Shown here: positions 6,674-13,383 of the stretch, piece by piece
Layout of the letters: each line of letters opens with the position of its first letter
Position numbering within the stretch: position 1 is the stretch's first letter
Notes under the pieces: model-generated
Told to the model about the DNA's origin: nothing
The model's database searches: none
Seen by the model: only the letters and a program-made list of their open reading frames with translations
Position numbers and translations under genes: made by a program
NCBI GenBank assembly: GCA_048941605.1
Contig: JBHLNL010000087.1
Coordinates: forward strand, 1 to 13,383
Direction of reading: 5' to 3'
Length of the DNA stretch: 13,383 nucleotides
From: Loki-b32 sp048941605
GTDB lineage: Archaea; Asgardarchaeota; Lokiarchaeia; Sigyniarchaeales; SOKP01

Positions 6674-8887
6674 TTATTTTTTCCTCTTTTGATCAATTTT
6701 TATTTTTTCCTTATCTTCATAGGATTTAATTGGTTTTGAAGTGTCAAGTGGAGCACCACAAGCCCAGCACACATTTTCTAAATCAGTGAGTGTACGAGCA
6801 CAGTTTTCACAATAGATAGCATCGCACGAACAATTATACATATAGCCGATTATCTCTCCCCTGCAGATCAAACAAATTTTTTTATCTTTTTGGACAGTAA
6901 CTGTCTGTTCAGCGGCTAATTTGATATTTCTTTCAATAAATAGATCATTTATCAATGGTTTAATCGAGGGGATATCTTTAAGTTCGACAAGCTTGTTAAT
7001 TTTAAGGTATTTATTAAAAGTTTCCCATAAACTAATATCTTTTTGAATGTTTTCAATAAAATATTCTATTCTAAGTGATGCTATATATGTTGGACCTTTA
7101 TACAAATAACATATCAGAAAAGGTGATTGAAGTTTCATAAGGAGATTATATTTACCAAATTTTGCACGATCGAGCCCTTGAGAAAATACCTCATCACTAA
7201 AAGAATTTATCGCAGTTAAAAAACTTCCAAAGAGATGTTCCTCAAATTTCCATTCTTTATCAAACGATTGAGAAAAAACAGGTACCCCACCTTCTGATAC
7301 AATTAATACAATAATAGGTTCTTCAGATGATATTTCAACCGGTTCTATAGCTTCCTTATGAATCATTCTGCCCATCTGTTCATTTAGCTTTGCTAATTTT
7401 ATTCGTTCACTTAATGGGGTTTCTGATTCTTTAATTTCTTCCCATATATTTAATTGTTTGAGCAATTCATCATGTTCATTTGAGATTTTAATAGCTAATA
7501 GATCCATTCCATATTTTTTTGCAATTTGTTGAGCTTGAGTTAAATATTTCCTCGCTTCTTTCACTTCTAGAGATATTAACGCCAATTTTGCCTGCAAAAT
7601 ATAAGTTTCGCAAAGAATCAGGTATGAATGCGAGTTCTTAGCTATATCAAGAAGCTTATTGATTAAGGGGTGAATATCATCAAGTACTTCTAAGTTATTG
7701 GATGAATGTAATTCAGTTAAATATAACTCACATAAGTTGATTAATATACTTATTGTAAGAGAAAACCTCTCATTACCCACTTTTCCTAGGATAGATTTCA
7801 TTAATTCCTCTGCTTTTGCTTTGTCGCGTGTTCGGGAACTCTTTTTAAGTATCAATGAATCATAAAAAGATATCCACAAGTCCATTATTGGATAATTTAA
7901 TTGCAGATTTATCTGTTTTAATCTGTTTAAATATTCATTAGCAAGATTTATATCTTTTTTTTCAATAGAGACTTCAAAAGCAATAGATAGAGGTACAATA
8001 AAGCCTCTTATGAGAGATGGACCTAGTTCTTCATATATTTCTAAAGCCTTTTCTATATATTTCAAAGCTTGATCAGAATCTCCTTTTTGCTGCATCAATT
8101 CGCCTATGTAGCAATATAAATTTGCAATTTGAGGTTTATTATTGATTTCAGTGTAGAGTTTTAAAGTTTCCTGATAAATAGTGAGTGTTTTATTAATATC
8201 ACCTTTTAAAGAATAGGAATTTCCCAAATTAGATAATACAAAGGCAGTTCCAAACTTATTGTTATTATCCATAGTAATTTTTAAAGCTTGCTCAAGATAC
8301 ATTATAGAATTATCTAACTCACCTTTAGAATTATAGAGAGTTAAGCCAATACACATAAGTGTCATCGCTTTTCCGAGAGGCCAATCTATTTTATCCCATA
8401 GTGATAAACTATATTCTAAGTACTCTAAACCCTTATCAGCATCATTTAAAGATATTAAATATCCTTTAATATGATTTAGATTGGCTTCAACACGAATGTA
8501 ATCTACTGATGATTCTTTAGTAATAGTTTTAAATAATTCTTCTGATTTTTTAATTAATTCATAGGACTCATCAAATTCTCCTTGCCAATTATTCACTAAC
8601 GCGATCAGATTTAAAGCCTCTACTGCTTTTAGATTCTCTCCTACTCTTGAACTTTCTTCATAAGCTTTTTCAGCTACTTTAATAGATTCTTCATATTTTC
8701 CAAGAAACATTAACATTCTTGCTTGAATGAGTGTAACTGATATTTTTTGATGAAGTGGAATATTTTCTTGTTTTTCAAGCTTTATTAGAACATTTATAGC
8801 ATCTGAGTATTTGTTTTCTTCTATTAGTTGTTCAGCCAATATTAAATCTTCCGGTTTATCTTCTTCCTCTATTGCAGGCTCGTTCAT
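6674..8887 (-). CDS. TPR-repeat protein with longin-like module and C-terminal RING-like C8 zinc finger
   Basis: 737 residues, paralogous to the two TPR-TIR proteins but with a different C-terminal module. TPR/helical repeats span about 12-490 (for example 172-202, 217-246 and 257-287). The longin-like module lies at about 523-617 and the conserved helix I-P-S-I-K-P-L-I-N-D-L-F at 639-650. Where the others have TIR, this one has eight cysteines at 672, 675, 686, 688, 693, 696, 707 and 710: C-x2-C-x10-C-x-C-x4-C-x2-C-x10-C-x2-C. That order is compatible with a two-zinc cross-brace of RING type. The tail (715-737) is lysine-rich. A RING-like finger could act as an E3 ubiquitin ligase, since Asgard archaea are known to encode ubiquitin systems. 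It could equally be only a binding or structural zinc finger. It is probably the first gene of the TPR cluster: AGGA sits eight bases before the ATG, and a TATA-like box plus palindrome lie upstream. Confidence 0.9.
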   Translation of the reverse strand: MNEPAIEEEDKPEDLILAEQLIEENKYSDAINVLIKLEKQENIPLHQKISVTLIQARMLMFLGKYEESIKVAEKAYEESSRVGENLKAVEALNLIALVNNWQGEFDESYELIKKSEELFKTITKESSVDYIRVEANLNHIKGYLISLNDADKGLEYLEYSLSLWDKIDWPLGKAMTLMCIGLTLYNSKGELDNSIMYLEQALKITMDNNNKFGTAFVLSNLGNSYSLKGDINKTLTIYQETLKLYTEINNKPQIANLYCYIGELMQQKGDSDQALKYIEKALEIYEELGPSLIRGFIVPLSIAFEVSIEKKDINLANEYLNRLKQINLQLNYPIMDLWISFYDSLILKKSSRTRDKAKAEELMKSILGKVGNERFSLTISILINLCELYLTELHSSNNLEVLDDIHPLINKLLDIAKNSHSYLILCETYILQAKLALISLEVKEARKYLTQAQQIAKKYGMDLLAIKISNEHDELLKQLNIWEEIKESETPLSERIKLAKLNEQMGRMIHKEAIEPVEISSEEPIIVLIVSEGGVPVFSQSFDKEWKFEEHLFGSFLTAINSFSDEVFSQGLDRAKFGKYNLLMKLQSPFLICYLYKGPTYIASLRIEYFIENIQKDISLWETFNKYLKINKLVELKDIPSIKPLINDLFIERNIKLAAEQTVTVQKDKKICLICRGEIIGYMYNCSCDAIYCENCARTLTDLENVCWACGAPLDTSKPIKSYEDKEKIKIDQKRKK

Positions 8888-8895
8888 TTTGAGAT

Positions 8896-8899
8896 TCCT
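8896..8899 (-). promoter_or_regulatory. Ribosome-binding site of the TPR/RING-like gene
   Basis: AGGA on the minus strand lies eight bases before the ATG at 8887, supporting this start. Confidence 0.5.
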
Positions 8900-8950
8900 A
8901 AAAAAATCAACTAGATTTCTAAATAATATAACTTCTCATTTAATTATAAT

Positions 8951-8977
8951 AGATATTATTATCAATATCTATATAAA
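8951..8977 (-). promoter_or_regulatory. TATA box with adjacent palindrome upstream of the TPR cluster
   Basis: The minus strand carries TTTATATA (8977-8970), a good archaeal box A. It is followed directly by an inverted repeat with 7-base arms AGATATT and AATATCT around six bases (8970-8951). The repeat occupies the stretch between box A and the expected transcription start near 8948, a typical place for a repressor operator. A start there would leave a leader of about 60 bases before the ATG at 8887. Confidence 0.4.
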
Positions 8978-8998
8978 TCTGATAAATTAGATAAGGAT

Positions 8999-9931
8999 CT
9001 AAAATTTATCTCTTAAAAAGAGCATTATAGCTTTTTGAATATGTAATCTATTTTCAGCCTCATCAAATACAATTGATTGAGGACCATCGATGACTTCTGC
9101 TGTTTGTTCATATCCTCTCATAGCAGGTAGACAATTCATAAAGACAGCATCTGTTTTTGCTGCTTTCATTACTAACGATGTAACTTGAAAAGGCATAAAC
9201 GCTTTTTTCCGTTCTTCTTCTTGTTCCTGAGGTATCCCATAACTCATCCAACTATCTGTATAAATTACATTTGCATCTTGAGCCGCTTCAATAACATCAT
9301 TAACTACTCTCACAGTAGCACCAGTTTTCTTAGATATCTCTGAAACTTCATCTATTACCATTTGTTCAGGAGAATATTCTGGAGCATTAGGACACGAAAC
9401 ATCCATTTCCCAGCCAAAAATTGCACACATTCGCATTAAATCATAAGTAACATTATTGTGCGCATCACCAAAATAGGAGAGTTTCATTTTATCTAAAGTG
9501 TTCTTCTTTTCTTTAATCGTTTGAAAATCACCAAGAATCTGGCAAGGATGAGCGAAATCATCAAGCATGTTAATCACCGGAACATCGGCATATTTAGCAA
9601 GATCCCAAATATCTTGACGTTTAAAAACACGCGCAGCAATGATATTCACAAATCGAGATGCGACTTTTGCTGTGTCTGATATATTCTCTTTTTTACCTAA
9701 AGGTGAATCTTTTATTGAATAAAATATCGCATGACCACCTAATTGTTGCATCCCAGTTTCAAATGAGATTCTTGTTCTCAAGGAAGGTTTTTCAAATAGC
9801 ATGAGTAAGGTTTCTCCTTCTAAAGAAGAACTAAACTTTTTAGGATTGTTCTTTACTTCAATTCCCATATTAATAACTTTTTCACATTCTTCTTTTGATA
9901 AATCTGAGACTTTTAAAAGATGTCGAACCAT
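8999..9931 (-). CDS. argF: Ornithine carbamoyltransferase family protein
   Basis: 310 residues from the ATG at 9931. An upstream in-frame TTG (9946) would add five residues, but it lies at or before the expected transcription start and no ribosome-binding site supports it. Carbamoyltransferase motifs are present. The carbamoyl-phosphate loop S-L-R-T-R is at 50-54, H-P-C-Q at 128-131, and the second-substrate region D-S-W-M-S-Y-G at 226-232. N-C-L-P is at 266-269, with R272 following. The length is normal for the family, whose enzyme makes citrulline from ornithine and carbamoyl phosphate in the cytosol, or runs in reverse in catabolic systems. Two canonical positions differ: the usual S-M-G is S-Y-G, and the usual H-C-L-P is N-C-L-P. 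The second substrate is therefore less certain than the family. The gene is 81 bases after the deacylase and has its own TATA-like box, so it may be transcribed separately. Confidence 0.88.
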   Translation of the reverse strand: MVRHLLKVSDLSKEECEKVINMGIEVKNNPKKFSSSLEGETLLMLFEKPSLRTRISFETGMQQLGGHAIFYSIKDSPLGKKENISDTAKVASRFVNIIAARVFKRQDIWDLAKYADVPVINMLDDFAHPCQILGDFQTIKEKKNTLDKMKLSYFGDAHNNVTYDLMRMCAIFGWEMDVSCPNAPEYSPEQMVIDEVSEISKKTGATVRVVNDVIEAAQDANVIYTDSWMSYGIPQEQEEERKKAFMPFQVTSLVMKAAKTDAVFMNCLPAMRGYEQTAEVIDGPQSIVFDEAENRLHIQKAIMLFLRDKF

Positions 9932-9960
9932 TTTTAATACAACCAACTTTTAAACTTTAA

Positions 9961-9968
9961 TTATATAA
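9961..9968 (-). promoter_or_regulatory. TATA box of the carbamoyltransferase gene
   Basis: TTATATAA is centred about 33 bases before the ATG at 9931. With the usual archaeal box A distance, transcription would begin around 9939, giving a very short leader. This favours the ATG over the upstream TTG at 9946. Confidence 0.45.
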
Positions 9969-9980
9969 TAAAAAGAAAGA
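9969..9980 (-). terminator. T-rich tract after the deacylase gene
   Basis: About 33 bases past the stop at 10013 the minus strand reads TCTTTCTTTTTA. Archaeal termination commonly uses such U-rich stretches without a hairpin. It lies just before the carbamoyltransferase TATA box, consistent with an operon boundary. Confidence 0.35.
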
Positions 9981-10012
9981 TTAGATATAAATCAAACAAG
10001 ATCAAATTTATC

Positions 10013-11635
10013 TTATATCGGGCGACGTAATACTTTTCCAGGTAATTTTCTTTTTTGTTTATTATCATCAACAACAATAATTCCATTTACAATAACATAA
10101 GGGATTCCCTCAGGAAATTGATGAGGATTTTCAAATGTAGCTTTATCTATTACGGTGTCTGGATTAAAAATGACAATATCTGCCCAAAAATTCTCTTTTA
10201 TCAATCCACGATCTGTTAATCCCAGTCTCAATGCTGGGAAAGAAGTCATTCTTCGAATAGCATCTTCTAGTGTTAAAAGTTTTTCTTCTCTGACATACTT
10301 CCCTAAGATTCTGGGATATGTTCCGTAAAAACGGGGGTGAAACTTTCCAAGGCTAGGATTATTAGGTATTCCTAATCCATCAGTACCAACCATATGATAC
10401 TTTCCTGTCATTATTCTTCGGATATCCTCTTCACCCATAGTTTCAACTGTGACTGTAGAACCACCTTCATCATCAATAATAATTGAAAACATTGCTTCCC
10501 ATTCATCTTTCAATCCTTTATTTTTAGAGATTTCAGTTAGATTTTTGCCTTCGCTATCCTTCCATCTTTCTGACACAACAGATGAGATATATATACTTTC
10601 AAAACCATTTTTTCCAATAAAATTTTCCCATCCTTCTACTCCTTTTTCAGTATCATCCTTAATTCTCTCTTGATCAGACACTTTCTTTATTCGTTCAAGT
10701 AATGCATCAGGACCACCTTCGTGAACCCACGGAGGAAGCATTGCAGTTAAAGAGGTGAATCCTCTATTATATGGATATTGATCATATGTAATACTAATCC
10801 CTCTCTTGTTTGCTTCTTCTATAATTTTGAGTGTATCCCTGCTTTTGCCCCAATAGTTTTTTCCTGATATCTTATGATGTGCTATATGACCCCCCCTACA
10901 TTTTGATTTCTCTACAATTTCAATTACTTCATTAACAGCATCAATAACATACTCTCCCTCACCACGTATATGAGAAAAATAAAGCCCATTATATTGAGAA
11001 AGAACTTTAGCTACTTCTATTATTTCTTCAGTTTTAGCATAAACTTGAGGCGCATAAATAAGTCCTGTACTCATTCCAAAAGCTCCTGCATCCATTGCTT
11101 CTGCAACATACTCTCTCATTTTCTCATATTCATCTGAATTAGGTGGGCGGTTCTCATACCCTGGACCACCTGCTATTCGAATATTTTCATATCCAACAAC
11201 AGGGACTATATTAATTGTACATCGGTCTTTCTCTACTCTTTCAAGATATTCCTTAAAAGAATTCCAGGTAAAAATATAATCCTCATATAGTGGTATTGTT
11301 CTCGCGTAAAACTTCCGGAATTCTTCTATCCGATCAGGATGAATTGGAGCAAAACTGTTTCCACACATACCTATAACGTTAGTTGTTATTCCTTGACGAA
11401 TAAATGATTCTAATTTATTGAAGATAGGTAAGATAAAATCAGTATGAGAATGCATATCAATGAAACCAGGACATATAATCATATTTGTAGCATCAATCTC
11501 TCTAGATGCATTTTCTTTTATCTTTGGTCTAATTTTTGCTATTTTTTCATTTTTAATTCCAATTTCACCATGATACCATGGATTTCCCGTTCCATCTATT
11601 ATTCTTCCATTTCTAATAATAATATCAAAACTAAT
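10013..11635 (-). CDS. N-acyl-D-amino-acid deacylase (D-aminoacylase, amidohydrolase superfamily), AUU start
   Basis: 540 residues if begun at an ATT codon at 11635; the first ATG (11482) is 51 codons later and would remove the N-terminal beta-sandwich part. Between the in-frame TAA (11653-11651) and that ATG there is no ATG, GTG or TTG, yet the sequence is clearly coding (S-F-D-I-I-I-R-N-G-R, then D-G-T-G-N-P-W). AGGTGG ends six bases before the ATT. Metal-site motifs, numbered from the AUU, are H-S-H (62-64), C91 in G-M-C-G-N-S, H222 in S-H-I-R-G-E-G, H253/H254 in A-H-H-K and D419 in G-T-D-G. These match the pattern of the D-aminoacylase family, which hydrolyses N-acyl-D-amino acids to D-amino acids and carboxylate. 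The gene follows the FAD dehydrogenase by 25 bases, suggesting that the two act in sequence. Exact acyl and amino-acid preference is unknown, and a related N-acyl hydrolase role is possible. A sequencing error at the start codon is the alternative to AUU initiation. Confidence 0.88.
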   Translation of the reverse strand: MSFDIIIRNGRIIDGTGNPWYHGEIGIKNEKIAKIRPKIKENASREIDATNMIICPGFIDMHSHTDFILPIFNKLESFIRQGITTNVIGMCGNSFAPIHPDRIEEFRKFYARTIPLYEDYIFTWNSFKEYLERVEKDRCTINIVPVVGYENIRIAGGPGYENRPPNSDEYEKMREYVAEAMDAGAFGMSTGLIYAPQVYAKTEEIIEVAKVLSQYNGLYFSHIRGEGEYVIDAVNEVIEIVEKSKCRGGHIAHHKISGKNYWGKSRDTLKIIEEANKRGISITYDQYPYNRGFTSLTAMLPPWVHEGGPDALLERIKKVSDQERIKDDTEKGVEGWENFIGKNGFESIYISSVVSERWKDSEGKNLTEISKNKGLKDEWEAMFSIIIDDEGGSTVTVETMGEEDIRRIMTGKYHMVGTDGLGIPNNPSLGKFHPRFYGTYPRILGKYVREEKLLTLEDAIRRMTSFPALRLGLTDRGLIKENFWADIVIFNPDTVIDKATFENPHQFPEGIPYVIVNGIIVVDDNKQKRKLPGKVLRRPI

Positions 11636-11641
11636 TAGAGA

Positions 11642-11647
11642 CCACCT
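11642..11647 (-). promoter_or_regulatory. Ribosome-binding site that decides the AUU start of the deacylase
   Basis: AGGTGG on the minus strand matches the archaeal anti-Shine-Dalgarno region and ends six bases before the ATT at 11635. It lies in the short gap after the dehydrogenase stop, so it can only serve the deacylase. Confidence 0.6.
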
Positions 11648-11660
11648 ATTTTATTTAATT

Positions 11661-12824
11661 TTATTTTAATTCTTCTTCCACACCAAAATCGCGTTCAGAT
11701 GAAAGAGTTTCTAAAATCTCTTTATCTTTTGAAGATAATTTTTCAGTTAACACACGACTTAAAAGTTCTCCTAATCCTGGCCCTAACATGAATCCTTGAC
11801 CACACATACCAACAGCATTAATATATCCTTCAATTTCATTAACTTTCCCTATAATTGGATTTCCATCTGGAGTCATGGGATATAAACCACGCCATGTTCG
11901 CCTAATTTTAATGTTTCTTAAACGTGGTAGAAGTTGGATCATTCTTTTTGAGATTTGAGGTAGAAAAGAACTTGTTTCTCTACGATCAGTTCCTATAATA
12001 TTAGGATTAGGAGTTAAGCAAAAAATTATTTTTCCTTCTTTATTTTGATAAAAATAATAATTTTTGGAATCTCCAAACTTTAGATCAGAGTATGGTCTAA
12101 TATCAACTATCATGGGCTTAAAAAAATTCTTTACTGGTTCGGTTATTCCTGCTTCGTGCGATTCTGGGGTGATGGGTATATTAATATCAATCATCTTGCC
12201 TACTTCCTTAGCGTGAGCTCCAGCAGCATTAATAACTGCTTTTGTTTTATATATTCCTTTAGTTGTTTTTACACCGACTATCTCATTTTTTTCTCTAAGT
12301 ATATCTATGACTTCTTCATTAAAATTATATTTGGTACCTAATTTTTTTGATTCTCGATAAAAAGAATGTAAAGCTAATAAAGGCGATGCATTTCCATCTT
12401 CTGGACTGTATGTACCACCCAATAAATTATGGTTATTAATACCTGGTATTATTTCCTTAACCTTTTTTGCATCTACATAATTTATATTTAAGCCATAGCC
12501 TTTCTGAATTTTCACTGTTTCCTTTAATAAATTTTCATGTTCTTTAGTATATGCTAAGAAAGTATAACCTCCTTGAGACCACCAAATATCTTCATCATAT
12601 TCTTCTTCCCATGTGGAAAATATTTCTATTGATCGTTGGCATAACCATATTTTTCCTTTATGAGAATGAGTAGCTCTAATACCTCCAATAGCATGCTTAT
12701 TGTCTGCTTGGGCGACTGATGGTAATGAATCGATTACTAACGTCGTAAGGCCATTTCCAGCAGTAGCTAATGCCGTAGGGACTCCAACACTCCCCGCACC
12801 TATTATAACTACATCATACTCCAA
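11661..12824 (-). CDS. FAD-dependent amino-acid dehydrogenase/oxidase (DAO superfamily)
   Basis: 387 residues from a TTG start. The Rossmann dinucleotide motif G-A-G-S-V-G is at 9-14 and a downstream acidic residue closes the ADP-binding fold (V-I-D, 30-32). V-I-N-A-A-G (197-202) is the second FAD-contact motif. The C-terminal T-P-D-G-N-P-I-I-G and G-Q-G-F-M-L-G-P-G (about 318-350) are typical of the DAO family, which includes sarcosine oxidase beta, glycine oxidase, D-amino-acid dehydrogenase and the beta subunits of proline dehydrogenase and HcnC. It would oxidise an amine carbon of an amino acid and pass electrons to FAD. GGAGG lies inside the end of the upstream [2Fe-2S] gene, 11 bases before the TTG, and only three bases separate the two genes. 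Translational coupling and a shared complex are therefore likely. With the deacylase next door, a D-amino acid is a reasonable substrate guess, but sequence alone cannot separate the DAO subtypes. Confidence 0.87.
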   Translation of the reverse strand: MEYDVVIIGAGSVGVPTALATAGNGLTTLVIDSLPSVAQADNKHAIGGIRATHSHKGKIWLCQRSIEIFSTWEEEYDEDIWWSQGGYTFLAYTKEHENLLKETVKIQKGYGLNINYVDAKKVKEIIPGINNHNLLGGTYSPEDGNASPLLALHSFYRESKKLGTKYNFNEEVIDILREKNEIVGVKTTKGIYKTKAVINAAGAHAKEVGKMIDINIPITPESHEAGITEPVKNFFKPMIVDIRPYSDLKFGDSKNYYFYQNKEGKIIFCLTPNPNIIGTDRRETSSFLPQISKRMIQLLPRLRNIKIRRTWRGLYPMTPDGNPIIGKVNEIEGYINAVGMCGQGFMLGPGLGELLSRVLTEKLSSKDKEILETLSSERDFGVEEELK

Positions 12825-12827
12825 GAT

Positions 12828-13383
12828 TTATAAACCCTCCTTTTTATTATCTGTATTAGCAAAAATTCCCATAGGAACCTCAATAAATAAGGGTCGCTTT
12901 GTACCAGGCGTAATTTCGTCTACAGATAAACCTTCCTCCTGAAATATTCTCTCAATTAGAGGTGTACATGTTTTACCTCCGCACGCTCCCATTCCCACTT
13001 TAGTTAATGCTTTTAATTCATTGAAATCTCTTACCCCTGTGCGTATCCATTTTCGAATTTCTCCTACTGAAACACGTTCGCATCTGCAAACTATAATTTC
13101 ATCATCGGTGAATGATTTTTGATACAAATCTATTGGTTCATTATATCTGGTTTTATAATGTTTAATTGCTACAGCTTTTTTAGCAATTTCAGATGGTAAT
13201 TTAATAGTTATTAATTGAGATTTAGGAAATTCTTTCAATATTCTCGATCTATGGATTTCATATGTTCCTAATTCTCCTTCATTGCTAACAACAATAACTT
13301 TTTGTCCTTTCTCTAATTTGTTTTCAGTTAGTTCGAATGGAAAAGTAACTAATGGATTTTTTTTATCTTTTCGATAATCAAAT
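12828..13383 (-). CDS. [2Fe-2S] BFD-type protein, dehydrogenase subunit, partial (5' end outside window)
   Basis: The frame is open from the right edge to the TAA at 12828, giving 184 residues in the window. A TTG at 13238 could be a start, but 48 sense codons precede it without a stop. They read like protein (for example K-G-Q-K-V-I-V-V-S-N-E-G-E-L-G), so the true start is most likely beyond the edge. From the edge, residues about 97-150 form a BFD-like [2Fe-2S] domain: C-R-C-E-R-V (C99, C101), then G-M-G-A-C-G-G-K-T-C (C134, C139), spacing C-x-C-x32-C-x4-C. This cluster type is found in subunits or C-terminal parts of HcnB, octopine/nopaline oxidase, sarcosine oxidase and archaeal proline dehydrogenase complexes. 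There it relays electrons between flavins. The tight link to the FAD dehydrogenase supports that role. The preceding domain (about 1-95) looks beta-rich and I do not recognise it. Further subunits probably lie off the right edge. Confidence 0.82.
   Translation of the reverse strand, partial: FDYRKDKKNPLVTFPFELTENKLEKGQKVIVVSNEGELGTYEIHRSRILKEFPKSQLITIKLPSEIAKKAVAIKHYKTRYNEPIDLYQKSFTDDEIIVCRCERVSVGEIRKWIRTGVRDFNELKALTKVGMGACGGKTCTPLIERIFQEEGLSVDEITPGTKRPLFIEVPMGIFANTDNKKEGL
12836..12840 (-). promoter_or_regulatory. Ribosome-binding site for the TTG-started FAD dehydrogenase
   Basis: GGAGG on the minus strand lies within the last codons of the upstream [2Fe-2S] gene, 11 bases before the TTG at 12824. 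The upstream stop codon (12830-12828) falls between them, the usual layout of coupled translation. Confidence 0.55.

Noticed and set aside
8999..9946. TTG at 9946 as start of the carbamoyltransferase
   Set aside because: The ATG five codons later begins M-V-R-H-L-L-K as family members usually do, and the TATA-like box places the transcript start downstream of the TTG.
1..13383. CRISPR array, tRNA, rRNA or replication origin
   Set aside because: No regularly spaced direct repeats, cloverleaf-like GC-rich segments or rRNA-like stretches were seen; the only sizeable gaps are AT-rich and unstructured.

Overview
All supportable genes in this AT-rich window lie on the minus strand, so the window reads from right to left. 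An archaeon is suggested by several things: TATA-box-like elements at archaeal distances from starts, GGTGG/GGAGG ribosome-binding sites, and the gene content. TPR proteins carrying TIR domains or a RING-like zinc finger, next to a 2TM SLATT (DUF4231) protein, fit an Asgard (Lokiarchaeia-like) genome best. That placement is an inference from gene content and composition, not a phylogenetic result.

Right part (about 8999-13383): amino-acid metabolism. A [2Fe-2S] BFD-type protein runs off the right edge. It is followed within 3 bases by an FAD-dependent amino-acid dehydrogenase of the DAO superfamily, and 25 bases later by an N-acyl-D-amino-acid deacylase that appears to start at an AUU codon. 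An ornithine-carbamoyltransferase-family gene with its own TATA-like box follows. The first three genes read as one operon. The likely logic is that N-acyl-D-amino acids are deacylated and the freed D-amino acid is then oxidised by an FAD/[2Fe-2S] dehydrogenase whose other subunits lie outside the window.

Left part (about 865-8977): an accessory cluster. Three large paralogues share one body plan: a TPR solenoid of about 480 residues, a longin/roadblock-like alpha-beta module of about 95 residues, a short conserved helix, then an exchangeable C-terminal module. Two end in a TIR domain with the catalytic-position glutamate retained. The third ends in an eight-cysteine RING-like zinc finger. 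Between the two TIR genes lies a small SLATT/DUF4231 two-helix membrane protein of the kind predicted to be a pore-forming effector in nucleotide-signal conflict systems. TIR enzymes that make NAD-derived signals, a membrane effector and TPR sensing arms together suggest a Thoeris-like defence or regulated-death system. This is the main candidate for something undescribed.

Far left (1-463): the N-terminal part of a membrane protein made of duplicated two-helix units, cut by the window edge. No tRNA, rRNA, CRISPR array, insertion sequence or plus-strand gene is supported. Stretches over 300 bases without a gene are limited to 464-881. Several small palindromes and hairpins sit at operon joints, but short inverted repeats are common by chance at this base composition.
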